A stretch of 64,000 nt of DNA from Bog-473 sp963788585 (GTDB taxonomy: Bacteria > Actinomycetota > Acidimicrobiia > Acidimicrobiales > RAAP-2). The first letter of the stretch is position 1, and the number at the start of each line of letters is the position of its first letter. The notes below the pieces were generated by a model. That model was given only the letters and a program-made list of their open reading frames with translations, ran no database searches and was not told where the DNA came from. The position numbers and the translations under genes are program-made. The stretch is taken from contig CAWBHA010000003.1 of NCBI GenBank assembly GCA_963788585.1, positions 620,001 through 684,000 on the forward strand. Reading direction: 5' to 3'. Shown piece by piece: positions 1 to 9,803 of the stretch.

Positions 1-459
1 CCCAGCTCGATGTCGGCCGCGGCGTCCTGGTCCTCGGTCGCGTCGAGCACGACGTCGGGCTCGCCTGTCGGCGCCTGCAGCACTTCGGCGACGATCTCTT
101 CGGCCCGCTCCTCCGCGATCTCCTCTGCGACGGCTTCGTCGATGGCCTCGAGCACGGCCTCCTCGACGACTTCCTCCACGATCTCCTCGGCGATCTCTTC
201 GATCTCTTCGTCTGCGAGCACCTCCGCGACGGCTTCGTCGACCTCTTCGACTGCCTCGTCCTCGACCAGGGCCTCGAGCTCGGCCTCGTCCTCCCCCGCG
301 ACGTCGTCGATCACGTCGCTGGCCGACGTCGTGTGCAGCGCGGCTCTCCTCCGGCGCGGCCTCGGTTTCTTCGCGCTCAGCCTCGATCGCCTCGGCGACG
401 TCTTCCTCGTCGCCCGTCGCGAGTGCTTCCTCTGCCTGTGAATGCGTCATATCGCTCAT
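1..459 (-). CDS. nusG: NusG N-terminal extension (partial, frameshifted)
   Basis: This is probably the start of transcription antitermination factor NusG, which binds RNA polymerase and couples it to Rho or the ribosome. The ATG at 459 lies 7 nt after the secE stop, the standard secE-nusG arrangement. The first ~40 residues (MSDMTHSQAEEALATGDEED and on) are acidic. The reading frame then becomes Arg/Gly-rich, while the +1 frame carries a long run of Asp/Glu/Val/Ala (SDVIDDVAGEDEAELEAL and similar) to the window edge. A single-base indel near 325-345 therefore seems to separate the start from the acidic extension. The conserved NGN and KOW domains lie outside the window, so the name rests on position and on the long acidic N-termini known in actinobacterial NusG. 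Confidence 0.6.
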   Translation of the reverse strand, partial: MSDMTHSQAEEALATGDEEDVAEAIEAEREETEAAPEESRAAHDVGQRRDRRRRGGGRGRARGPGRGRGSRRGRRSRRGGARRRRDRRDRRGDRGGSRRGGRARGHRRSRRRGDRGGAGRRDRRRSAAGADRRARRRARRDRGPGRRGRHRAG

Positions 460-466
460 ACGGGGC

Positions 467-790
467 CTACTTCGTGAAGAGAAGGGTGATGAGCTTCCCG
501 AAGGCGAGGTTCAGCACGAAGATCAGGCCGATCATGATGATCAGCGTGGTGAATACGACCGACGTGTAGTTGATGAGCTCGGCACGCGACGGCCAGGCGA
601 CCTGGCGCATCTCGTCCCGCACCTCGCGGGCGAACTGCGCCGGCGTCGCGCGCTTGCGGGCCGGGGCACCGCCTTTCTGCTGGCGCGGCGTCCGGGTCTG
701 CGTCCCCGCGGCCGCGCGCCGGGTGGACGGAGACCCATCGGCCTCCATCTGCCCTTGGCGCTGCATCATGCGCTTGGTCTCGCGGTTCAC
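467..790 (-). CDS. secE: Preprotein translocase subunit SecE
   Basis: SecE is the small essential subunit of the SecYEG protein-conducting channel in the cytoplasmic membrane. The 107-residue protein has a basic, low-complexity N-terminal half, then the family signature around residues 55-70 (FAREVRDEMRQVAWPSRAEL). A single transmembrane helix follows at about residues 75-98. This is the usual actinobacterial short form with one helix. A GTG start at 790 is used. It sits downstream of tRNA-Trp and directly upstream of nusG, the expected order. Confidence 0.93.
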   Translation of the reverse strand: MNRETKRMMQRQGQMEADGSPSTRRAAAGTQTRTPRQQKGGAPARKRATPAQFAREVRDEMRQVAWPSRAELINYTSVVFTTLIIMIGLIFVLNLAFGKLITLLFTK

Positions 791-835
791 GGCTCTCGCC
801 TCACAAACTTCGTTCTCGGGTAGCTACGTCCGGGG

Positions 836-908
836 CAGGGCAGGAGGGACTCGAACCCCCAACCGCCGGTTTTGGAGACCGGTGCTCTACCAGTTGAGCT
901 ACTGCCCT
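836..908 (-). tRNA. tRNA-Trp (CCA)
   Basis: On the minus strand the acceptor stem AGGGCAG (908-902) pairs with CTGCCCT (843-837), with discriminator G at 836. The anticodon loop reads CTCCAAA, giving anticodon CCA. The D-arm (AGCTCAACTGGTAGAGCA) and T-arm (GGGGGTTCGAGTCCCTC) are canonical. No CCA tail is encoded. It is the tRNA normally found just upstream of secE. Confidence 0.97.
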
Positions 909-1003
909 CGGTGGGGTGCCTTCGGTTGCCCTCAGCAGGTGGTTCTTCCCCCCTGACCTGGGGATCGGCCTGCTCAGAGTAGCACCGGCAGACACGGGGT
1001 GGC

Positions 1004-1168
1004 TCAGCGGGTCTCCTTGTGCAGCGTGTGCTGGCGGTCCCAGCGGCAGAACTTCTTCATCTCGATCCGCTCACGGTCGTTGAGCTTGTTCTTGGTCGTG
1101 ATGTAGTTGCGCCGCTTGCACACCTCGCAGGCCAGGGTGACCTGGACCCGCTTCTCGTTCTTGGGCAT
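1004..1168 (-). CDS. rpmG: 50S ribosomal protein L33
   Basis: This is ribosomal protein L33 of the large subunit, 54 residues, the normal length. The start is MPKNEKRVQVTLACEVCKRR. Two Cys pairs are expected in the zinc-binding form; here only CEVC and a single later Cys (KKFCRW) are visible, so zinc binding is uncertain. The ATG at 1168 is preceded by GGAAGCAC, a weak Shine-Dalgarno. It lies between tRNA-Met and tRNA-Trp, the conserved actinobacterial context upstream of secE-nusG. Confidence 0.96.
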   Translation of the reverse strand: MPKNEKRVQVTLACEVCKRRNYITTKNKLNDRERIEMKKFCRWDRQHTLHKETR

Positions 1169-1215
1169 GTGCTTCCTTCCTGCTCGATTTCACCGGGTCT
1201 CCATCCCGGTCCTGG

Positions 1216-1289
1216 TAGCGGCGGCGGGACTCGAACCCGCGACAACACGATTATGAGCCGTGTGCTCTGACCAACTGAGCTACGCCGCC
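1216..1289 (-). tRNA. tRNA-Met (CAT), elongator type
   Basis: On the minus strand the acceptor stem GGCGGCG (1289-1283) pairs with CGCCGCT (1223-1217, first pair G-U), with discriminator A at 1216. The anticodon loop is CTCATAA (anticodon CAT). An encoded CCA follows at 1215-1213. The 5' end pairs G1-U72, unlike the unpaired position 1 of initiator tRNAs, and no GGG-CCC anticodon stem is present. It is therefore the elongator species. Confidence 0.95.
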
Positions 1290-1296
1290 ATGGGCG

Positions 1297-1369
1297 AGCC
1301 CCCTGTCGGAATCGAACCGACGACACCAGCCTTACCATGGCTGTGCTCTGCCGACTGAGCTAAGGGGGC
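1297..1369 (-). tRNA. tRNA-Thr (GGT)
   Basis: On the minus strand GCCCCCT (1369-1363) pairs with AGGGGGC (1304-1298), with discriminator U at 1297. The anticodon stem CAGCC/GGCTG encloses the loop ATGGTAA, giving anticodon GGT. The T-loop GTTCGATTC is canonical. It lies 7 nt upstream of tRNA-Met in the same transcriptional direction. Confidence 0.97.
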
Positions 1370-1467
1370 GCCGCGGCTACCTTCCGCGAGTCGTCAATGA
1401 TAGCCAGGGCCCAGGTTGCGCTGCCGCCGCTCCCTGGGTTTTCCCACGTCAACAGTACCATCGCCCG

Positions 1468-1992
1468 ATGCAGATCCGACTGGCTGAGGTGGCCGACGCC
1501 GAGGCCATCCGGACCATTTACAACGTGGAGGTGCTCGACAGCACCAACACCTTCGATATGGTGCCGCGTACCCGGGCCGAACAAGAGGCCTGGATCCTCG
1601 AGCACAGCGGCGTCCACCCCGCCCTGGTGGCGATCGGGGAGCCGGGCTCCGGGGTGGCCGGCCCGGCGGGAGCCAACGGCGAGTTCGTGCTCGGCTTCGG
1701 CTCGCTCTCCCCGTTCCACGAACGCTCGGGTTACTCGGCGACGGCCGAGAACTCCGTCTACGTCGACCGGGCCCAGCGCGGCAAAGGGGTGGGCCGCGCC
1801 CTCCTGGCCGAGCTCTTGGTCCTGGCCTCGGCGCACGGCTTCCATTCGGTCATCGCCCGCATCGCCGGGCACAACGAGACCTCGATCGGGCTGCACCGGG
1901 CAGCCGGCTTCGAGCTTGTCGGCGTCGAGCGCGAGGTGGGGCGCAAGCATCGCCAGTGGCTCGACGTGGTCGAGCTGCAACGCCTGCTCTAG
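1468..1992 (+). CDS. GNAT N-acetyltransferase, phosphinothricin acetyltransferase-like
   Basis: This cytoplasmic acetyl-CoA-dependent N-acetyltransferase has 174 residues, normal for the PAT/Bar branch of the GNAT fold. The N-terminus MQIRLAEVADAEAIRTIYN is typical of that branch. The acetyl-CoA loop is visible as VDRAQRGKGVGRALLAELL (about residues 93-111, Q/RxxGxG/A motif). The segment IARIAGHNETSIGLHRAAGF near 130-150 matches the C-terminal half of phosphinothricin acetyltransferases. Members detoxify glutamate analogues or acetylate amino acids such as methionine sulfone; the true substrate cannot be read here. It is a single gene, divergent from the tRNA cluster. Confidence 0.85.
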   Translation: MQIRLAEVADAEAIRTIYNVEVLDSTNTFDMVPRTRAEQEAWILEHSGVHPALVAIGEPGSGVAGPAGANGEFVLGFGSLSPFHERSGYSATAENSVYVDRAQRGKGVGRALLAELLVLASAHGFHSVIARIAGHNETSIGLHRAAGFELVGVEREVGRKHRQWLDVVELQRLL

Positions 1993-2027
1993 GGACTGAT
2001 CAGGGGAAAGAGCTCAGGCGCTTCGGG

Positions 2028-3770
2028 TCAGTCGAGTACGCCGAGCCGCCCGTGAGGAAAGGCGCGGCGGCCGGAAGGCTCGTGATTCAGGACTCGAGCG
2101 ACGGCGCTCTGGCCGTGAGTGGTGGCCTGCAGGTTGGGCAACCGGGAGCGGTCGAGCCGCCACGACGTCGTCCAGTTCCCGAGCGGGACGATCGCCACGG
2201 CCCAGAGCACCATGACCGCCAGGACCATGCTGGCCGGGTCGGTGTGCAGGAGCTCGTTCAGCAGGTCGGTGCCACCGGTCAGGCCGATGAAGGGGGCCAC
2301 CATCGAGAGGCCGAGGACGGCGTAGAGCCACCGGCCGGTCACCACCGGGGCGGCGATGATGATGCCCCACGTCAAGTACCAGGGCTGGACCACTGGGCCG
2401 AGCAGCACGAAGGCCATCGTCGTGATCCCGAGCGCGCCGAGGATCCCGAGCCGTTGACGGTTGCGCAGGCACAGGACGGCGATGGCGGCCGCGGCAACCA
2501 GCCCGATGGCCCGGGTGAACGTGAGCACGCCTCCCAGACCGACCCCGATCCCGACCACGTGCGCCGTCCCACTGATGAGGAGGCCCACCGCGGTAGCGGG
2601 CGCCATCCACGAGCGCACGGTGCCGGGTGTGCCGAGGTTGGCGATCCAGCCCCAGCCGAGTCCGGACACCAGCGACAGAAATCCCATGACGGCGACGGTG
2701 ACGAGAGCCGCGCGCACGAGCATGCGCGCCCGGCGCCGCCAGTCGGCGAACGGCCCGGCCCAGTCCCACGCCACGTAGACGATGCCGATGGCCGCCGGCA
2801 CCTTGATCGAGGCAGCCAGCGCGCACAGGACGATGCCCCACACGGGGTGGTACGAGCGCGCCGCGGTGATGCCGGCCAGGAGCAGCCCGACCATGATGGA
2901 GTCGTTGTGCGCGCCGCCGACGAGCGCCAACAGGGTGAGCGGATTGAGCACGGCCAGCACGAAGGCCGGACCGGGGTCGCGGCCGAAGGAGCGGGCGAGC
3001 TTGGGGATGCAGTAGGCGATGAGCGCGACGCCGGCGATCGATTCGAATCTGAGCAGCACCACGGTGATCAGTGCGTGATGGAGGCTGAGCGAGGCGGACC
3101 AGCCGGCCAGCATCAAGAAGAGCGGCCCGTACGGCGCTGCCGTGTTGAGCCAGAGCGGGTCGACCCCCGACACGTAGGGTCCCGAGCCGAGCGTGCCGGG
3201 CCCGTAGTGGTACGGGTTGATGCTGTGGCTCATCATCTCGCCCTGGGCGGCATAGGAGAAGACGTCGCGGCTGAAGAGTGGCGCCACCACCATGAGCGGC
3301 ACCAACCAGAGCCCCAGCATGTAGGCCAACTGGCGGATCGGCACGCCGGGGCGGACGCGCAGAGTCTGGAAGAGGCCGAACCAGACGCGGACGAAGAGGA
3401 CCATGCCGCCGTAGACCGCGACGACCCCCGGCAGCATCAGGGTCGTCGAGGGCCAGGTGGCTTCGCCGAAGAACCACGTGCCGCCCATCTCGAGCTTGAA
3501 GGGTGAGCTCGGGAGTGACGCGCCGACGCAGATGGAGACGACGGCGAGGAAGCCGAGGAGCGCCGGGCGCCTGAGCCACGTCCAGTCGTCGGGATCACCG
3601 GACTGGGCCTCGACGCGCTCGGTCAGCTTGACGCGAGGCGTGACCCGCAGGCGGAGGGCATCGGCCCCGGTCGAGAGCCGACCGAGGCGCGTGTTCACCC
3701 GGTTCAAGACCGCTGATGAGGTAGGCGTCGCGGTTTCGTCCACGGGGTTGTCAGTCTCGCTTGTCGTCAC
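2028..3770 (-). CDS. MptB-like polyprenol-phosphomannose alpha-1,6-mannosyltransferase
   Basis: This is an integral membrane GT-C glycosyltransferase of about 580 residues with roughly a dozen hydrophobic segments. The family is known for extending alpha-1,6-mannan cores of lipomannan/lipoarabinomannan from polyprenyl-phosphomannose on the outer face of the membrane. Visible hallmarks are a loop acidic/aromatic motif after the second segments (FSRDVFSYAAQGEMM), AAPYGPLF, a GGAHNDSIMVGLLLAG helix, and VQPWYLTW near the C-terminus. The reading frame stays open back to 4238 across tRNA-Tyr, so the start was placed at GTG 3770 (VTTSETDNPVDE), just 5' of the conserved part; no strong ribosome site decides it. 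MptA-type relatives are the main alternative. Confidence 0.8.
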   Translation of the reverse strand: MTTSETDNPVDETATPTSSAVLNRVNTRLGRLSTGADALRLRVTPRVKLTERVEAQSGDPDDWTWLRRPALLGFLAVVSICVGASLPSSPFKLEMGGTWFFGEATWPSTTLMLPGVVAVYGGMVLFVRVWFGLFQTLRVRPGVPIRQLAYMLGLWLVPLMVVAPLFSRDVFSYAAQGEMMSHSINPYHYGPGTLGSGPYVSGVDPLWLNTAAPYGPLFLMLAGWSASLSLHHALITVVLLRFESIAGVALIAYCIPKLARSFGRDPGPAFVLAVLNPLTLLALVGGAHNDSIMVGLLLAGITAARSYHPVWGIVLCALAASIKVPAAIGIVYVAWDWAGPFADWRRRARMLVRAALVTVAVMGFLSLVSGLGWGWIANLGTPGTVRSWMAPATAVGLLISGTAHVVGIGVGLGGVLTFTRAIGLVAAAAIAVLCLRNRQRLGILGALGITTMAFVLLGPVVQPWYLTWGIIIAAPVVTGRWLYAVLGLSMVAPFIGLTGGTDLLNELLHTDPASMVLAVMVLWAVAIVPLGNWTTSWRLDRSRLPNLQATTHGQSAVARVLNHEPSGRRAFPHGRLGVLD

Positions 3771-3910
3771 CGGGCGTAACGACCCGGGGGGGAAGGTCAG
3801 GGGCCGCCGCAATGAGCGGGTACCCGCAATCGGTCTGCAACAGCATTGTAACGGCACTCCCCGGGGTAGCAAGGTTCGCCACGGGGCGGTGCAAACGGCA
3901 GATTCTGGCG

Positions 3911-3993
3911 TGGGCCGGGAAGGATTCGAACCTCCGTAGGTGTGAACCGGCAGGTTTACAGCCTGCTTCCTTTGGCCACTCGGACACCGACCC
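3911..3993 (-). tRNA. tRNA-Tyr (GTA)
   Basis: On the minus strand GGGTCGG (3993-3987) pairs with CCGGCCC (3918-3912), with discriminator A at 3911. The anticodon arm GCAGG-CTGTAAA-CCTGC gives anticodon GTA. The long variable arm, expected for tRNA-Tyr in bacteria, is present, and the total length is 83 nt. Confidence 0.97.
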
Positions 3994-4058
3994 GCAGCGA
4001 GCGAGGTTAGCCCGGGCCGCCACCCTGCACGCACAGGTGGCCCCGGTACGCTGCTGCC

Positions 4059-4547
4059 ATGCCCACGTTTGACATCGTCTCCGAAGTCGACATGCAAGAG
4101 GTCCGCAACGCCGTCGACCAGGCCAACCGGGAGGCGGCCACCCGCTTCGACTTCAAAAACACCGACTCGACCATCGAACTGGGAGAGAAGGAGCTGGTGC
4201 TGCGCTCCTCGACCGAGGACCGCCTGCGCGCCCTTCACCAGGTGTTGGACGAACGGCTGGTCAAGCGCCAGGTGTCATTGAAGGCCTTCGAGGCCGGGAG
4301 GATCGAGGAGGCCCAGAAGGGCACGGCCCGCCAGCACGTGGCCATCCGGGCCGGCATCTCGGCCGACCACGCCAAACGCCTCAACAAGTTCATCAAGGAC
4401 CTGGGCCTCAAGGGCCTGTCCTCCCAGACCCAGGGGGAGCAGCTACGGGTGTCGGGCAAGAAGCGCGACGACCTCCAGGAGGTCATCGCCAAGTGCAAGG
4501 CCGAGGACTTCGGGATCCCGCTGCAGTTCACCAACTTCAGGGACTGA
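4059..4547 (+). CDS. yajQ: YajQ family nucleotide/c-di-GMP-binding protein
   Basis: This small cytoplasmic protein of 162 residues is the usual length for YajQ/DUF520. The N-terminus MPTFDIVSEVDMQEVRNAVD and the following REAATRFDFKNTDSTIE are diagnostic. The C-terminal DLQEVIAKCKAEDFGIPLQF and TNFRD end is also typical. Two ferredoxin-like domains are expected. Homologues bind nucleotides, and in Xanthomonas cyclic di-GMP, but the role in actinobacteria is not established. The ATG at 4059 matches the family start. Its closeness to rpmG/tRNA-Tyr is a recurring actinobacterial arrangement. Confidence 0.93.
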   Translation: MPTFDIVSEVDMQEVRNAVDQANREAATRFDFKNTDSTIELGEKELVLRSSTEDRLRALHQVLDERLVKRQVSLKAFEAGRIEEAQKGTARQHVAIRAGISADHAKRLNKFIKDLGLKGLSSQTQGEQLRVSGKKRDDLQEVIAKCKAEDFGIPLQFTNFRD

Positions 4548-4573
4548 GGCTGCCCCGGGACTGGGCCGACAGA

Positions 4574-4589
4574 GTCCGCCCCCGCGGAC
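4574..4589. terminator. Candidate bidirectional hairpin between yajQ and gtrA-like gene
   Basis: A perfect 6-bp stem GTCCGC/GCGGAC with a 4-nt CCCC loop lies 27 nt after the yajQ stop and 53 nt after the end of the convergent GtrA gene. There is no T-run, as is common for GC-rich actinobacterial terminators, so this is only a placement-based call. Confidence 0.4.
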
Positions 4590-4641
4590 GGCGCCTCAAG
4601 GGCGGGTCAGGGGTGCCCCCGCCGGGCGGCGGTCCGGCGGA

Positions 4642-5169
4642 TCAGTGCGGCGAAACCTCAACCGACTCGTCCTCCTCCTCGTGCGTGAGGTGCTCGTCGA
4701 ACTCCTCGAGCTCGTGGTGGAAGAGGCGGTTGAACGCCATGAGCTTGAGCACCCAGAAGACGGCGAACGACAGCACGTTGGCGGCCAGCACGACCACGGT
4801 CGTCTCGATGTGGTCCAGCTGGTACTTGATGGCCACATGGCGGGCGAGCGCGGCCCCGACGATGGAGAACGCGATGCCGAAGGCCGCCATGATCCAGAAG
4901 GGCACCACTTCCTTCATGAAATGGGAGCGGCCGTGCTTGCCCCAGGCCCACTTTCGGTTGAGCCAGTACGACGGGAAGATCGCCACCACGTTGCCGAAGA
5001 CCGTGCTCGGGATCTCGCTCCAGAGGTGGTAGACGCCGTAGACGATGACGATGACGATGAGCGACACCGCGGTGGAGATCACCGAGACCATCGAGTAGCG
5101 GAAGATCTTCCGGCCCTCGTGCGTGTGCAGCCAGTCGTAGAACTGCTGCAGGCGAGAAACCACGGCCAA
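4642..5169 (-). CDS. GtrA-like membrane protein
   Basis: This is a 175-residue protein with four hydrophobic segments (about residues 27-47, 53-70, 86-108 and 118-140), the GtrA/DPMS fold. Members help flip or position polyprenyl-linked sugars for surface polysaccharide assembly. The N-terminal FRYSMVSVISTAVSLIV and SYWLNRKWAWGK motifs are typical. The C-terminal tail is strongly acidic (HEEEDESVEVSPH). A TTG at 5169 or a GTG at 5163 could be the start. It lies 67 nt downstream of the beta-glucosidase on the same strand. Confidence 0.82.
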   Translation of the reverse strand: MAVVSRLQQFYDWLHTHEGRKIFRYSMVSVISTAVSLIVIVIVYGVYHLWSEIPSTVFGNVVAIFPSYWLNRKWAWGKHGRSHFMKEVVPFWIMAAFGIAFSIVGAALARHVAIKYQLDHIETTVVVLAANVLSFAVFWVLKLMAFNRLFHHELEEFDEHLTHEEEDESVEVSPH

Positions 5170-5216
5170 ACCCTAGCCTCGCCGCGAATTTCGTACCTAG
5201 GCGGCCTGCGAAGCGG

Positions 5217-5256
5217 TTAAACGTCCGCTGTGAAGATTAAGCGTCCGCTGTGAGGA
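5217..5256. repeat. 20-bp tandem duplication over the GH1 stop codon
   Basis: Positions 5217-5236 and 5237-5256 are near-identical 20-bp units sharing CGTCCGCTGTGA. The duplication repeats the last codons (TADA) and the TAA stop of the beta-glucosidase, so the coding effect is nil. It is probably slippage. Confidence 0.6.
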
Positions 5257-6928
5257 CGCGGTTCGACCGGGCGACCTCGCCGAACCATTGGGCGCTCGGC
5301 TTGGGCCGGCGCTCGAAGGTCCCCGGTGCGACCGCGACCAGCCCGAACTTGGGCCCGTAGCCGAGATGCCACTCGAAGTTGTCGAGCAGGCTCCACACGA
5401 AGTAGCCGCGCAGGTCGATGCCCTCGTCGAGGCAGCGATGCGCACTAGCCAGGGCGTCCGTCAGGAAGCTGACGCGCTCCGTGTCGTCGGCCGTGGCGAT
5501 CCCGTTCTCGGTGACGACGACGGGTCGCCCGCTCACCGCGGCGGCCCGGCGCACCGTGTGCTCGACCGCCTGCGGCCAGCGCTCGTCCCCCATCTGGGTC
5601 AGCGGGACTTCGGGGTCGTTGGGCGCCAGCCCCTCCGCGTCGAAGTGCATCCGGGTGTAGCACTGCACCCCCACGAAATCGTCGCCGGCGGTCGCGCGCA
5701 GGAAGACGTTCTCGAGCATCTCCTCGGCGCCGTCGCGCAGCGCCTCGCCGCCCTCCTCGGCGGTGATCTCGGCCATGGAGAGGGTCAGCCCGACCGGGAA
5801 GTCGCCCGGCCCTGCCCGCAGGGCCTCGACGGCCAGGCGGTGCGCCCGCACCATGGCCTCGTTCACCGCGCCGTACCGGACGAAGTCCTCCTTGACCCCG
5901 GGCGGGTACTCGCCCTGGTAGTAGCCCATGACGGACACCACGTTGGGCTCGTTGATGGTGCAGGCCCAGCCGACGAGGTCCCCGAGGTGCGCGGCGGCAC
6001 GCGTCACGAAGCGCGCGAAGCACTCGGGCGCCTCGGGCGCCTCCCAGCCGCCCCGGGCCGCGAGCCAGCGCGGCGAGGTGAAATGGTGGAACGTCACCAC
6101 GGGGACGATGCCGTGCCCGTGGCAGGCTGCACACATGCGCCGGTAGTGCTCGAGCGCGGCGAGTGAGAACTCGCCCTCCTCGGGCTCGATGCGGCTCCAC
6201 TCGAGCGAGAAGCGGTAGGCGCCCAGCCCCATGTCCGCCACCAGCTGGATGTCCTCGCGCCAGCGGTGGAACGAATCACAGGCGTCGCCGCTCGGTTCGA
6301 CCGTGCCCGAGCTCGGGTCGTGCTCCCACGCCCACCAGTCGTTGTTGACGTTGCCACCCTCGATCTGGTGGGCCGCCGTCGCCACGCCCCACGTGAACCC
6401 GGCGGGGAACGTGAGCGCGCGCGTTTCGCTCGATGCGGTCGGTGTATGCGGCCGAAGGGCACCCGAGGAAGTCAAAGCCCTCCTTGCCTTCTCGCAGATC
6501 GACCACTTGGTCTTGTCCAGATGAAGGCTCAGACCAAGGTCACCCAGTAGGGCGGTTGTCCGCCGCTGGGCTTCTTCGGCCTGTTCCTGTGATCGGCACA
6601 GCACCACGAAGTCGTCCGCATAGCGGACGACTTCTCCGACACCATGCTCCTCCCAGGCCCGATCGAATGCGTGCAGGTAGATGTTGGCCAAGAGGGGTGA
6701 GACCACCCCACCCTGGGGCGTCCCCGTGACCGTCTCGGTGACGACTCCGTTGTCCAACACGCCTGCTTGCAGCCACTGTCTGACCAACTTGAGCACCCGC
6801 CGGTCCGACACGCGCTCTGCGACCAGAGCGAGCAACCGCTCGTGGTCGATGGAGCCGAAGAAGTTCTCGATGTCGGCTTCGAAGACGAAGTGATTGCCTT
6901 CGATGAAGCCGACCCGGAGCCTCTCCAT
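5237..6928 (-). CDS. GH1 beta-glucosidase fused to a reverse-transcriptase fragment
   Basis: Residues from about 170 onward are a glycoside hydrolase family 1 enzyme, which hydrolyses beta-glucosides and related glycosides. It begins TFPAGFTWGVATAAHQIEGG. The acid/base motif is seen as CTINEPN and the nucleophile motif as VVTENG; the end is LLDNFEWHLGYGPKFGL. Residues 1-160 are instead the middle of a group II intron reverse transcriptase, including GTPQGGVVSPLLANIYLH and VVRYADDFVVL. No ATG, GTG or TTG with a good ribosome site was found at the natural GH1 start near 6420, so the native 5' end appears lost to the intron sequence. Whether an active enzyme is made, for example by internal initiation, is unknown. 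Confidence 0.8.
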   Translation of the reverse strand: MERLRVGFIEGNHFVFEADIENFFGSIDHERLLALVAERVSDRRVLKLVRQWLQAGVLDNGVVTETVTGTPQGGVVSPLLANIYLHAFDRAWEEHGVGEVVRYADDFVVLCRSQEQAEEAQRRTTALLGDLGLSLHLDKTKWSICEKARRALTSSGALRPHTPTASSETRALTFPAGFTWGVATAAHQIEGGNVNNDWWAWEHDPSSGTVEPSGDACDSFHRWREDIQLVADMGLGAYRFSLEWSRIEPEEGEFSLAALEHYRRMCAACHGHGIVPVVTFHHFTSPRWLAARGGWEAPEAPECFARFVTRAAAHLGDLVGWACTINEPNVVSVMGYYQGEYPPGVKEDFVRYGAVNEAMVRAHRLAVEALRAGPGDFPVGLTLSMAEITAEEGGEALRDGAEEMLENVFLRATAGDDFVGVQCYTRMHFDAEGLAPNDPEVPLTQMGDERWPQAVEHTVRRAAAVSGRPVVVTENGIATADDTERVSFLTDALASAHRCLDEGIDLRGYFVWSLLDNFEWHLGYGPKFGLVAVAPGTFERRPKPSAQWFGEVARSNRVLTADA

Positions 6929-7430
6929 GGCGTCGGTGGCCGAGCGCTTGGGCCGGAACCCAAACGAGCAGGCAGAAAGTCAGCCTCGAATATTGGTTCG
7001 AGGACGAGCTTCGCCGCCTGCTGGCACACACGGTCCTTGACAGTCGGGATGCCCAACGGGCGCTTGGACCCGTCGGGCTTTGGAATCTCCACCCGGCGAA
7101 CTGGTGCCGGGTGGTAGTTGCCTGCACGGAGGCGGCTCTGGAGTTCGGCGAGCATCCGCTCTGCCCCATAGGCCTCCACCGCAGCGATGGTCAGTGATCA
7201 ACCCCCGCCGCCCCACGATTGGCTCGGACACGCTCCCACGCCTCCCAGAGAATGTCGTCTCTGTAGATGCGGTCAAACAGGGCGTGGAAAGCCCGACCCT
7301 TTGACTGCTTGGCTGCAGCCCATAGCCGGTTCTGAAGGCGTCGAACTTTGACGGGGGCCAGATGCTTGCCCTCGGGGAAACTGGACCGGGCAGACCCGGC
7401 CATGACCTCACTCGTTCCTCTGTCGCCGGC
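6430..7430 (-). pseudogene. ltrA: Group II intron reverse transcriptase/maturase remnant
   Basis: Pieces of a bacterial group II intron-encoded protein follow one another on the minus strand in different frames. First is the N-terminal segment APVKVRRLQNRLWAAAKQ (near 7390), which ends at a TGA after RGAAGVDH (about 7190). Next is RRVEIPKPDGSKRPLGIPTV to FEADFLP. Then come FVFEADIENFFGSIDHERLL, GTPQGGVVSPLLAN and the catalytic YADD. Last is VVDLREGKEGFDFLGC at about 6440. At least three frame breaks are needed. The X/maturase, endonuclease and intron domain V regions are missing because the sequence passes straight into the GH1 gene. It cannot be active. Confidence 0.85.
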
Positions 7431-7530
7431 GTGTCCAAAGTCGCACGCCGCCGCAGGGTAGCGGGGGCCGCTGGGCCGTGCTCTGGCCGCGCTGCCACTC
7501 GGCTTGCCGGCGGGCTGCGAACATGGGCGC

Positions 7531-9672
<2,142 letters not shown>

Positions 9673-9767
9673 GTGCTGGCCCTCCAATTCCCTCTTTTCG
9701 GTGCCTTCCGATCCTATGACCGGCCGGCCAGGATGGTCGACACGCGGGAAAACCCCGGGGGGTGCCG

Positions 9768-9803
9768 CGTCGGGCTCGGGGGTCGGGCTCGGGGTCGGGC
9801 TCA
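9768..9803. repeat. Short GTCGGGCTCGGG tandem repeats
   Basis: Three imperfect copies of a 12-bp unit (GTCGGGCTCGGG) lie immediately beyond the stop of the 9801-10901 membrane protein. They overlap its last codons and lie upstream of citrate synthase. No function can be assigned. Confidence 0.5.

Noticed and set aside
1956..3506. Long plus-strand frame across MptB
   Set aside because: It is antisense to a clearly conserved membrane glycosyltransferase and has the Arg/Gly/His/Glu composition of a mirror frame in GC-rich DNA.
6430..7430. Active group II intron
   Set aside because: Several frame breaks, missing maturase/endonuclease parts and no intron 3' domain.
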